Position numbers and translations under genes: made by a program. A DNA stretch of 64,000 nt from Anaerostipes hadrus ATCC 29173 = JCM 17467 (lineage in GTDB: Bacteria > Bacillota > Clostridia > Lachnospirales > Lachnospiraceae). The stretch covers positions 883,001-947,000 of the forward strand of contig NZ_AP028031.1 in the NCBI RefSeq assembly GCF_030296915.1. The letters run 5' to 3'. The notes under the pieces were generated by a model. That model was not told where the DNA came from and made no database searches. It saw only the letters and a list, made by a program, of their open reading frames with translations. Shown piece after piece: positions 17,627-25,128 of the stretch (positions within the stretch are counted from its first letter, which is position 1; each line of letters opens with the position of its first letter).

Positions 17627-18508
17627 ATGAACGATTATATTATCAGAGGAACAGCAGCAAATGACCAGGTTCGTTTTTTTGCTGCATATACAAAAGATGT
17701 CGTGGAGACAGCAAGACAGAAACATAATACAAGTCCGGTAGCAACGGCAGCACTTGGAAGATTATTAACAGCCGGAGCTATGATGGGAAGTATGTGTAAG
17801 AATGACAGTGATGTGATCACATTACAGATTCAGTGCAGTGGACCGATCGGTGGGTTGACAGTAACAGCTGATTCTAAGGCAAATGTGAAAGGATATGTAA
17901 ATAATCCAGATGTGATGCTTCCTCCAAGTAAAGAAGGAAAATTAGATGTTGGGAAAGCATTAGATCTAGGTGTTTTGACAGTGATTAAGGATATTGGATT
18001 AAAAGAGCCTTATTCAGGACAGACACATTTAGTATCTGGAGAGATCGCAGAAGATTTAACATATTATTTTGCGGCAAGTGAGCAGATTCCAACATCTGTA
18101 GCACTTGGAGTTTTAATGAACAAAGATAACACGGTTCGTCAGGCAGGTGGATTTATCATTCAGATGATGCCATATGCAGAGGAAGAGACGATCAGTAAGT
18201 TAGAGAAGAAGATCGCAGAATTCAAATCCGTAACTTATGCATTAGAGCATGAACATACACCAGAGAAGATGATGGAGGATCTCTTAGGTGATATGGATAT
18301 GAAGATCTATGAGAAAGTTCCAACACAATTTCATTGTAACTGTTCCAAAGAGAGAGTAGAAAAAGCAGTGATTTCTGTTGGAAAAAAAGAGATTCAGAAC
18401 ATGATCGATGATGGAGAGCCAATTGAAGTAAACTGCCATTTCTGTAATACACATTATCATTACAGTGTGGATGATCTTAAGAGAATGTTAAATGAGGCAA
18501 CAAGATAA
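17627..18508 (+). CDS. hslO: Redox-regulated chaperone Hsp33
   Basis: 293 aa, normal Hsp33 length. The C-terminal zinc/redox switch is present: CNCS (C-x-C) and about 30 residues later CHFC (C-x-x-C). In the family these cysteines release zinc under oxidative stress and turn on holdase activity. The N-terminal part has the expected VRFFAAYTKDVVE and TAALGRLLTAGAMMGSM. I chose the ATG at 17627 behind AAAGGA. A TTG at 17612 in the same frame would overlap the previous gene. Confidence 0.94.
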   Translation: MNDYIIRGTAANDQVRFFAAYTKDVVETARQKHNTSPVATAALGRLLTAGAMMGSMCKNDSDVITLQIQCSGPIGGLTVTADSKANVKGYVNNPDVMLPPSKEGKLDVGKALDLGVLTVIKDIGLKEPYSGQTHLVSGEIAEDLTYYFAASEQIPTSVALGVLMNKDNTVRQAGGFIIQMMPYAEEETISKLEKKIAEFKSVTYALEHEHTPEKMMEDLLGDMDMKIYEKVPTQFHCNCSKERVEKAVISVGKKEIQNMIDDGEPIEVNCHFCNTHYHYSVDDLKRMLNEATR

Positions 18509-18525
18509 GCCGTTTTAAATGTGGA

Positions 18526-18551
18526 GAATCCTGCTTTGCAGGATTCTTTTT
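18526..18551 (+). terminator. Terminator of the cls–hslO operon
   Basis: GAATCCTGC-TTT-GCAGGATTC (9-bp perfect stem) followed by TTTTT. The same stem sequence is used again at 28347-28377. Confidence 0.88.
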
Positions 18552-18570
18552 GAATAATGGAGGAAAACTG

Positions 18571-20082
18571 ATGAGAACAGCGAAGAATATACTTTTGTTT
18601 GTCTTCATACTGATCATAAGTTTGAATGTAACAGTACATGCACAGGAGAATGGAGAGAAGACAGAAAATCCGGTCAAGGTAACACAGGAATCTGAGAATG
18701 ATAAAGATGTGCCGTTTACGAATAGTAAAGGAGAGACAGTATATACATTGTCTGCAACTACAAGGGACAGAGAAGGTGCGATCATGATGCCGAAAGACCG
18801 TATTTTATGTCTTACTTCGGAGACGGTTGATCTAAGTGATATCGAAGTTTTGATCGACGATTCAAATGAACAGGCCAAAAAGGATCTTGAGGTTGAGCTT
18901 ATATCTGCGTCTAAGAATACCGCAAAGATTTGTGTGAATTTTTCGAATCGGTATGTTTCGACTGATTTAAACTGGGATGGGAAGATTCTTGTAAAAAAAG
19001 GCAATGACGTGATCAGGGAGATTGCGATCGCTTATATGACACCATACATAAGAGATGTGCATGATACAGGATTTCAAACGTTAAGTTCATGGTCTGGTAC
19101 ATGGGGCGTTTTAGATGGAGAGCAATATCGCTCCTCTGGGATTATTGATGTGTATCAGGATAATGCACAGATTTCTTTTACCTATCAGTCACAAGGAAAT
19201 CAGGGAGTGAAAGCATTTCATTTATACCAAAGTGGGAATTATACATTTTCGGATGGATCATACGATATCAAGGCTCAGAATCAAGGTATCAAGGCTTATA
19301 ATACAGTGAATATCCGTCTGAAACCAACTTATATCAAGCAGTTAAAAGAAGAACTGGTCAATGACCTGTATCAATACAGTTTAGATACAAAGCAGTGTGT
19401 GTTCGATGATCTGATGATTGAATATGAAGACGGATGTATCATCGGAGAAGTCACAGATTTTGTGAGACTAGGACATCAGGCAACGATCAAGCCGTTAGAT
19501 AAGATGACATTAAAGGCAAATATAAAATCTACATCAAAGATTTTTCTTCAGTGGAAGAAACTTGATCGTGTCAGTGGTTATGCGATCTATCGTTATGATT
19601 CTGGGAAACAGCGATATGAAAAGATAAAAACAGTTTCAACACAGGAGACTTCCTATACAGATTCTAAGTTAAAATCTGGGAAGACATATTATTATAAAAT
19701 TGTGCCATATCGTTCCATTACATATACAAATGCTGGAAATTTATGCAAGGTTGTGAATGGTTCATCTTCCAATATCGCAAAATGTATCACAAAACCGGGG
19801 AAACCAGTGATAAAGGCAAAGAGATTGGGAAGAAGAATAAAAGTAAAGATTAAAAAAGTAAGCGGAGCCAGTGGATATAAAGTATATTTAAGGAAGGGAA
19901 AGAAAGGCCGGTATAAAGTTGTTAAAACATATAAAGGCAATCGGCCCCGTACGTATAAGAGTCGAAAGTTAAAAAGAAAAAAGATGTATTATGTGAAAGT
20001 ACGTGCATATAAAACATATCAATCCAAGAAATACTTTGGAAAATATTCAAAAACGAAAAAAGTCAAAATTCCAAAGAAGTGA
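18571..20082 (+). CDS. Secreted protein with two C-terminal FN3 domains
   Basis: 503 aa. Signal peptide at residues 1-24 (LLFVFILIISLNVTVHAQ). Residues about 40-300 are an unrecognised beta-rich region with a SSWSGTWGVLDGEQYRSSG stretch. Residues about 310-395 and 405-500 are fibronectin type III-like repeats, each with W-K-K or K-K-V-S-G-Y and a closing T-Y-Y-Y-K-I-V or M-Y-Y-V-K-V-R strand. The end is very basic (pI clearly high), which may bind it to the wall or teichoic acids. There is no LPxTG. GGAGG lies before the ATG at 18571; a TTG at 18550 lies inside the terminator and is not used. A fragment of a related C-terminus lies at 1534-1644. Confidence 0.75.
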   Translation: MRTAKNILLFVFILIISLNVTVHAQENGEKTENPVKVTQESENDKDVPFTNSKGETVYTLSATTRDREGAIMMPKDRILCLTSETVDLSDIEVLIDDSNEQAKKDLEVELISASKNTAKICVNFSNRYVSTDLNWDGKILVKKGNDVIREIAIAYMTPYIRDVHDTGFQTLSSWSGTWGVLDGEQYRSSGIIDVYQDNAQISFTYQSQGNQGVKAFHLYQSGNYTFSDGSYDIKAQNQGIKAYNTVNIRLKPTYIKQLKEELVNDLYQYSLDTKQCVFDDLMIEYEDGCIIGEVTDFVRLGHQATIKPLDKMTLKANIKSTSKIFLQWKKLDRVSGYAIYRYDSGKQRYEKIKTVSTQETSYTDSKLKSGKTYYYKIVPYRSITYTNAGNLCKVVNGSSSNIAKCITKPGKPVIKAKRLGRRIKVKIKKVSGASGYKVYLRKGKKGRYKVVKTYKGNRPRTYKSRKLKRKKMYYVKVRAYKTYQSKKYFGKYSKTKKVKIPKK

Positions 20083-20092
20083 TGATGTGAGA

Positions 20093-20131
20093 AAAAAGAC
20101 AGATGAGGTGATTCTTCTCATCTGTCTTTTT
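20093..20131. terminator. Bidirectional terminator
   Basis: A 15-bp perfect stem (20093-20107 with 20117-20131) with AAAAA on the left and TTTTT on the right, between the FN3 gene and the converging reverse gene. Confidence 0.88.
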
Positions 20132-20142
20132 CGATTTACGAA

Positions 20143-20466
20143 TTATTCTTTTTCGTCAGATTCTTCGGATGGAGTTTCTGTTTCTTGTGTTTCTTCTTCA
20201 GCTACGGATGGATCATCATCAGTATCTGTGATGTTGATAGAAACATAATCTCTGTCATCTTTTGATGGTTCAGGGAAAATCTCATCATCATCAAAAGAAT
20301 CATCATCAAAAGATTCGTCATCGAAATCATCGTCAAAATCATCATCGGATACTTCTTTAATCTTTGCAATGATCGCTTTGATCTGATCACGGGCAACATA
20401 TAAAATACCAGCAACGGTAGCGATGGCAGTGATCAGTTTAAAAAGGTCTTTTATGGTTTTCTTCAT
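20143..20466 (-). CDS. Small membrane protein with a long acidic tail
   Basis: 107 aa. A basic start (MKKTIKDLFK), one hydrophobic segment (residues about 11-25) and an amphipathic stretch resemble the small YtxH-like proteins. The rest is extremely acidic, with repeats of DDDFDDDFDDESFDDDSFDDD, shorter units of which are encoded by near-identical 15-base repeats (about 20281-20347). There are no catalytic signs. The repeats make slippage and length variation likely. AAAGGAG lies before the ATG. Function unknown. Confidence 0.65.
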   Translation of the reverse strand: MKKTIKDLFKLITAIATVAGILYVARDQIKAIIAKIKEVSDDDFDDDFDDESFDDDSFDDDEIFPEPSKDDRDYVSINITDTDDDPSVAEEETQETETPSEESDEKE

Positions 20467-20498
20467 AACGAAAAACTCCTTTCTTTTTTATTATTATT

Positions 20499-20527
20499 AT
20501 TTTATAATGAATCAAAAAAAAATGCAA
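20499..20527 (-). promoter_or_regulatory. Promoter of the acidic membrane protein gene
   Basis: Read on the minus strand: TTGCAT (20522-20527), 17-bp spacer, TAAAAT (20499-20504). It stands back to back with the rpiA promoter. Confidence 0.5.
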
Positions 20528-20534
20528 TGCAGGA

Positions 20535-20562
20535 TTGACAAAATAAAATTTCATGATAAAAT
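20535..20562 (+). promoter_or_regulatory. Promoter of rpiA
   Basis: TTGACA (20535-20540), 16-bp spacer, TAAAAT (20557-20562). Confidence 0.75.
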
Positions 20563-20606
20563 AAATTTATAAAATAAAACTTTGCAAAACATAGAGGAGG
20601 AATAGA

Positions 20607-21224
20607 GTGAAACGTTTATGTGCAAAAGCGGCACTTGATCTTGTGCCAGATCATGGGATTATCGGACTTGGTGGTGGAGAGACGATCAGTTATCTTGCAG
20701 AAGATATCAAAGAAGCTGAGAAAGATGTCAAAGTTGTGACACCATCAGATCATACAGCACAAGTATGTAAAAAGCTTGGATTAGAAATTGTTGATACCAA
20801 AGAAGTAAAAGAGATCGAAATTGCATTTGACGGGTGTGATCAGGTTGATTCTGATCTTGATGCATATAAAAGTGGAGGCGGAATTCACACATTAGAGAAG
20901 ATTATTGCAAAGATGGCAAAAGAATATGTATTACTGGTCGATGAAACGAAAGTAACAGATAAGTTAAATAATAAAGTACCAGTTGTATTAGATATTATTC
21001 CAGAAGCAGTGAACTATGTGACAAGTCAGGTGGAAGCAATGGGTGCAACAGTGAAGAAACGTGATGAACATTTACTGGAAGTTTATTATGACACTTTACC
21101 AGAACTAGAAGAGATTGACAAAAACTTAAAGATGATCACAGGGGTGATCGAGACATCATTATTTTATCAGGTTGCAACAAAAGCATTGGTTGCAGGTGAA
21201 GAAGGAATCAGAGTGATCAAGTAG
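20607..21224 (+). CDS. rpiA: Ribose-5-phosphate isomerase A
   Basis: 205 aa, slightly short for RpiA (about 220-230) because the N-terminus is trimmed. Family signs are the phosphate loop GIIGLGGGETISYLA, AFDGCDQVDSDLDAYKSGGG (the catalytic D-G-x-D-x-V-D region), and KIIAKMAKEYVLLVDETKV with the active-site E/K. It interconverts ribose-5-phosphate and ribulose-5-phosphate in the pentose phosphate pathway. The start is GTG, with GAGGAGG 6 bases upstream. Confidence 0.88.
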   Translation: MKRLCAKAALDLVPDHGIIGLGGGETISYLAEDIKEAEKDVKVVTPSDHTAQVCKKLGLEIVDTKEVKEIEIAFDGCDQVDSDLDAYKSGGGIHTLEKIIAKMAKEYVLLVDETKVTDKLNNKVPVVLDIIPEAVNYVTSQVEAMGATVKKRDEHLLEVYYDTLPELEEIDKNLKMITGVIETSLFYQVATKALVAGEEGIRVIK

Positions 21225-21242
21225 GAAAGAAGGAAAGATAAG

Positions 21243-22208
21243 ATGAGTACATGGGGCATTTTAGGTTGTGGAACAATTGCGAATGAGATGGCAGCAACAT
21301 TTCAGAAGATGGGACATGAAATTTACGGAGTAGCCAATCGTACACCAGAGAAAGCAGAAAAGTTTGCAGACAAATATGGAGTAAAACATGTTTTTAAAAC
21401 ATACGAAGAGATGCTGGCAGATGAAAATATCGATATCATTTATGTTGCAACACCACATAGTATGCATTATGAAAATATGAAGCAGGCAGTCAATGCAGGA
21501 AAGCATATCTTATGTGAAAAAGCGATCACAGTGAATGCAGCACAGTTAGAAGAAGTGCTGGAACTTGCTGAAGAAAAAGGTGTGGTAGTCAGAGAAGCAA
21601 TGACAATTTCACATATGCCTTTATATAAGAAATTAAAAGAACGAATCAAAGAAGGTGCGATCGGTAATACAAAGATGGTACAGGTAAATTTTGGAAGTAA
21701 CAAAGGTTATGATTCTACACAGAGATTTTTTGCATTAGAAGCAGCTGGCGGAGCTTTATTGGATATTGGAGTATATGCAACAGCATTTGCGAGAACATTT
21801 TTAAGTGAGATGCCAAATACGATTCTTACGACTGTAGAATATTTAGAGACAGGTGCAGATGAACAATCTGGGATCATTATGAAGAATACAAAAGGGGAGA
21901 TGGTTGTTATGTGTCTGACACTTCGTGCAAAACAGCCAAAACGAGGAGTTGTGACAGGTGATAAGGGATATATTGAAGTATATGAATATCCAAGAGCATG
22001 CAAAGCAACGATCACCAATACGGCAACTGGAGAAGTTGAGACAGTTGAAGCAGGAAAGACAGAAGATGCTTTAAAATATGAGGTAGAAGCAATGGAAGCA
22101 GCGATCGAAGGAAACTTGGAGGATGATTGCCAGATCATTACAAAAGATACGATGCGAATTTTAACAAGTATTAAGACACAGTGGGGAATGAAATACCCAT
22201 TTGAATAA
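21243..22208 (+). CDS. Gfo/Idh/MocA-family oxidoreductase
   Basis: 321 aa. The N-terminal Rossmann fold begins WGILGCGTIANEMAATFQKMG. The family motif LCEKAITVNAAQLEE carries the E-K-x pair at the active site, and GALLDIGVYATAFA follows in the C-terminal sheet domain. It probably oxidises or reduces a sugar or polyol with NAD(P). The substrate cannot be told. It lies 18 bases after rpiA and ends at a strong terminator, so the two form an operon. Confidence 0.87.
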   Translation: MSTWGILGCGTIANEMAATFQKMGHEIYGVANRTPEKAEKFADKYGVKHVFKTYEEMLADENIDIIYVATPHSMHYENMKQAVNAGKHILCEKAITVNAAQLEEVLELAEEKGVVVREAMTISHMPLYKKLKERIKEGAIGNTKMVQVNFGSNKGYDSTQRFFALEAAGGALLDIGVYATAFARTFLSEMPNTILTTVEYLETGADEQSGIIMKNTKGEMVVMCLTLRAKQPKRGVVTGDKGYIEVYEYPRACKATITNTATGEVETVEAGKTEDALKYEVEAMEAAIEGNLEDDCQIITKDTMRILTSIKTQWGMKYPFE

Positions 22209-22240
22209 GGATCTGAGATGATCATATAAGAATTTATCAA

Positions 22241-22273
22241 AAAGAAATGTGCCAAACACACATTTCTTTTTTT
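22241..22273 (+). terminator. Terminator of rpiA operon
   Basis: Stem AAAGAAATGTG (22241-22251) with CACATTTCTTT (22259-22269) followed by TTTT. Confidence 0.85.
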
Positions 22274-22335
22274 ACTGGACGAAGCTTTTGCTATCAGTTA
22301 TACTTAATAAGAATGAAGCAGGAAGGAGCGGTAAG

Positions 22336-23283
22336 ATGATCCAGATTTATAAGAATTATGAAGGACATAAAGAGTTAGAAGAATTAGATCATATCGAATT
22401 GGAATCATGGGTGATGATCACAGATCCAACGATGGAGGAACTCATGAATATTTCGAGAGATTATAAGATTGATATGGATGATCTTAAGGCAGCACTGGAT
22501 ACGGAAGAACGTTCCCGACTGGAGAATGAAGATGATTATACAATGATTCTTGTGAATATTCCGGTTGTAGAGGAAGAGGAAGGAAAGAAATGGTATGAGA
22601 CGATACCGCTTGGGATTTTTATTACTAATAAGATCGTCTTTACTGTTTGTTTGGAGCAGACGAATATCTTAAAACAATTTGTTGATGGACTGGTATCAAA
22701 TTTTTATACATTTATGAAGACAAGATTTGTATATCAGATTCTTTACAATAATGCAGCGTTGTTCCTGTATTATCTGCGTGTGATCGACCAGAGAGCAAAT
22801 CAAGTGGAAGATCTGTTGCATGAGACATATGAGAACAAAGACTTGATCCAATTGTATGATTTAGAGAAATGCCTAGTTTATTTTACAACAGCATTAAAAT
22901 CAAATGAAGTAGTGTTGGAGAAATTAAGAAAACATATTGGCCTTAGACATTATGAAGAAGATGAAGAACTGTTGGAAGATGTCATCATTGAGAATAAACA
23001 GGCGATGGAGATGACGGATATTTATCATAATATCCTGCGAAGTACAATGTCTTTGTTTGGATCGATCATTGATAATAACCTGAATCAGGTTATGAAATTC
23101 TTGGCAGCGATCACGATTATTTTGGAATTACCAACGATGATCTCGGGATTGTATGGTATGAACGTCAATGGTGTTGGAATGCCGTTTGCGACGAAAGCAT
23201 ATGGGTTTGCAGCAATCTCGATTTTTTCTTTGATCGTCTGTTTGATCGCGGTGTATATTTTGAAGAAGAAACATATACTATAA
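22336..23283 (+). CDS. corA: CorA-family magnesium/divalent cation transporter
   Basis: 315 aa. A long cytoplasmic alpha/beta domain ends in two C-terminal membrane helices with the selectivity motif YGMN (in GLYGMNVNGVG). The first helix covers residues about 254-276 and the last ends in a basic KKKHIL tail inside the cell. It imports Mg2+ passively as a pentamer. I chose the ATG at 22336 behind GGAAGGAG; an earlier in-frame ATG runs through the preceding terminator. A weak -10 TATACT lies at 22299-22304. Confidence 0.9.
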   Translation: MIQIYKNYEGHKELEELDHIELESWVMITDPTMEELMNISRDYKIDMDDLKAALDTEERSRLENEDDYTMILVNIPVVEEEEGKKWYETIPLGIFITNKIVFTVCLEQTNILKQFVDGLVSNFYTFMKTRFVYQILYNNAALFLYYLRVIDQRANQVEDLLHETYENKDLIQLYDLEKCLVYFTTALKSNEVVLEKLRKHIGLRHYEEDEELLEDVIIENKQAMEMTDIYHNILRSTMSLFGSIIDNNLNQVMKFLAAITIILELPTMISGLYGMNVNGVGMPFATKAYGFAAISIFSLIVCLIAVYILKKKHIL

Positions 23284-23289
23284 GATATT

Positions 23290-23314
23290 GAAGAATCACA
23301 CTAAGTGGTTCTTC
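23290..23314. terminator. Hairpin between corA and sigG
   Basis: GAAGAATCAC (23290-23299) pairs with GTGGTTCTTC (23305-23314), one G-U pair. It lies where the two genes converge and overlaps the sigG 3' end. T runs are short, so it is a weaker terminator. Confidence 0.5.
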
Positions 23315-24072
23315 ATGTGTTTTAGGGCGTTTTTTTCCAGACGGCTGACTTGTGCCTGGGAAATGGCGATTTCGTCTGCAACTTCTGTTTGTGTTTTTCC
23401 TTCAAAGAATCGCATTTTGATAATATCATATTCTCGATCTGGAAGATGTTCCATTGCTTCTTTTAAGGCAATGGATTCCACCCAGCTATCTTCTTTGTTT
23501 TTTTTATCTTTTACCTGATCCATAAGGTAAAGAGTATCACCTCCATCCTGATAAACAGGTTCATAAAGAGAAAGAGGGGTTGCGATCGCATCAAGTGCAA
23601 ATAAAACATCTTCTTTTTTCATATCGATTTCTTTTGCAATGACGTCGATCGTAGGCTCATGATTTAATTTTTTGGTAAGAACTTCTCTTGCATTGATCGC
23701 TTTATATGCGGTATCACGAAGAGAACGACTTACACGCATACTATGATTATCGCGAAGATAGCGTTTGACTTCACCAATGATCATGGGAACAGCATAAGTA
23801 GAGAATTTCACATTTAGATTCCGGTCAAAATTATCAATAGCTTTCATAAGACCGATGCAGCCAACTTGAAAAAGATCATCTGCATTTTCATTACTTCCTG
23901 AAAATCGTTGGATGATACTGAGAACAAGTCGTAGATTTCCTTTGATATAATGTTCTCTGGCAAGAAGATCACCTTGCTCGATCCGTTCAAATAAATCTTC
24001 TTTTTCTTCTTCAGAAAGTAAAGGGAGAGAAGAAGTGTTAACGCCACAGATTTCTACTTTTTTTCGTGCCAT
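23296..24072 (-). CDS. sigG: Sporulation sigma factor SigG
   Basis: 258 aa sigma-70 family protein. The N-terminal ARKKVEICGVNTSSLPLL is the SigG signature region. Region 2 has NENADDLFQVGCIGLMKAI and FSTYAVPMIIGEVKRYLRD; region 3 has SLRDTAYKAI; region 4 has DREYDIIKMRFFEGKTQTEVA and SQAQVSRLEK. It drives late forespore genes such as SASPs. The ATG at 24072 has GGAGG upstream; an ATG at 24111 in the same frame is not needed. Its usual neighbour spoIIGA-sigE is not in the window. Confidence 0.95.
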   Translation of the reverse strand: MARKKVEICGVNTSSLPLLSEEEKEDLFERIEQGDLLAREHYIKGNLRLVLSIIQRFSGSNENADDLFQVGCIGLMKAIDNFDRNLNVKFSTYAVPMIIGEVKRYLRDNHSMRVSRSLRDTAYKAINAREVLTKKLNHEPTIDVIAKEIDMKKEDVLFALDAIATPLSLYEPVYQDGGDTLYLMDQVKDKKNKEDSWVESIALKEAMEHLPDREYDIIKMRFFEGKTQTEVADEIAISQAQVSRLEKNALKHMKNHLV

Positions 24073-24105
24073 AATAAGTTCCTCCGTTTGTGATTCGTAT
24101 AATAA

Positions 24106-24135
24106 AATCATGTACAGATCTGGTGGAATTTATAC
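24106..24135 (-). promoter_or_regulatory. Possible forespore-type promoter of sigG
   Basis: On the minus strand GTATA (24131-24135), an 18-bp spacer and CATGATT (24106-24112). This is near the sigma-G form (GMATR, N18, CATNMTA) with two mismatches. sigG is known to be read by SigF and SigG in Bacillus. The match is weak. Confidence 0.3.
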
Positions 24136-24158
24136 GTTGAAAAAAATGGAAGAGGAAA

Positions 24159-24187
24159 TTGACTTATATTTTTTCAGGTGCTATGAT
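24159..24187 (+). promoter_or_regulatory. Promoter of the amino-acid binding lipoprotein gene
   Basis: TTGACT (24159-24164), 17-bp spacer, TATGAT (24182-24187), 31 bases before the ATG. Confidence 0.75.
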
Positions 24188-24217
24188 GAGGATAAATACG
24201 ATCAAAGGAGAGTAAAG

Positions 24218-25048
24218 ATGAAGAAGATATTAGCATCGCTTATGATGGTTGGACTTATTTTTTGTCTTGGTGGATGCAACGTTCCATGGATGAAACAAAA
24301 GACAGAGAAAACGAAGGCTGCGAAAGTTATTCAGGCAGATAAAGTTGAAGGGACAATGAAAGGAATGAAATTAAAGGTTGGTGTATCGAATGATATGGCA
24401 CCATTTTCATATTATGATAGTGAGCAGAAGAAGATCACAGGGTTTGATATTGATCTTCTTGATAAACTTAGTGAATATCTGGGCTTTGAATATGAATTAT
24501 ATCCAATGAATATGAAGAAATTAGAGCAAAAGATCAAGAACAAAGAATTAGATCTTGCAATCGCAGGAATTTCAATCACAGATGAAAGACAGAGAGAGTT
24601 TTCATTTACAGACACTTATTATGAAACATATCTTCAGATCGTGGTCAGAAAAGACAGCCAGATCACAGATCGTAAGGAGATTACAGAGAAGAAGGTCGGT
24701 GTTGTAGAAGGAACATCCAGTGCACAATATGCGGAGGATTATTTGTCAGAGGATAACAAGATCACATATTATAAAAACATTACAAAAGTATGGAACGATC
24801 TTGAAAAAGGAACGATCGATGCAACGATTTATGATACAACAGGAATCCAGAATTATATGCAAGAACACGCAGATAATACGAATCTTAGTGTGTTGAATGA
24901 ACAACTTAATTCTGAGGAAAGTAATTATGGGATTATGTTTGTGAAGGGATACAAATATCTGGATCAGTTTAATGTAGCACTTCAGGTTCTCAATAATGAT
25001 GGGACGTATCAGAAGCTTAAGGAGCAGTGGATCAAGACAAAAGAATAA
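24218..25048 (+). CDS. Amino-acid ABC transporter substrate-binding lipoprotein
   Basis: 276 aa. Lipoprotein signal with lipobox LGGC (Cys20). The rest is a family-3 solute-binding protein: KLKVGVSNDMAPFSYYD, ITGFDIDLLDKLSEYLG, ELDLAIAGISITDERQREFSFTD and VVEGTSSAQYAEDYL. It should bind a polar amino acid or glutamine/cystine. It stands alone: no permease or ATPase is next to it, so it must share one encoded elsewhere. AAAGGAG lies before the ATG at 24218, and a terminator follows. Confidence 0.88.
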   Translation: MKKILASLMMVGLIFCLGGCNVPWMKQKTEKTKAAKVIQADKVEGTMKGMKLKVGVSNDMAPFSYYDSEQKKITGFDIDLLDKLSEYLGFEYELYPMNMKKLEQKIKNKELDLAIAGISITDERQREFSFTDTYYETYLQIVVRKDSQITDRKEITEKKVGVVEGTSSAQYAEDYLSEDNKITYYKNITKVWNDLEKGTIDATIYDTTGIQNYMQEHADNTNLSVLNEQLNSEESNYGIMFVKGYKYLDQFNVALQVLNNDGTYQKLKEQWIKTKE

Positions 25049-25056
25049 AAGATAAG

Positions 25057-25101
25057 AAAATGGCAGGAACTATATGTAAGATGAAAAGTTCCTGCCATTT
25101 T
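25057..25101. terminator. Bidirectional terminator
   Basis: A 14-bp perfect stem (AAAATGGCAGGAAC 25057-25070 with 25088-25101). It serves the binding-protein gene and the reverse peptidase gene. Confidence 0.82.
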
Positions 25102-25128
25102 GTTTGTTAAGAAAGGCTCTTGTAAGAT

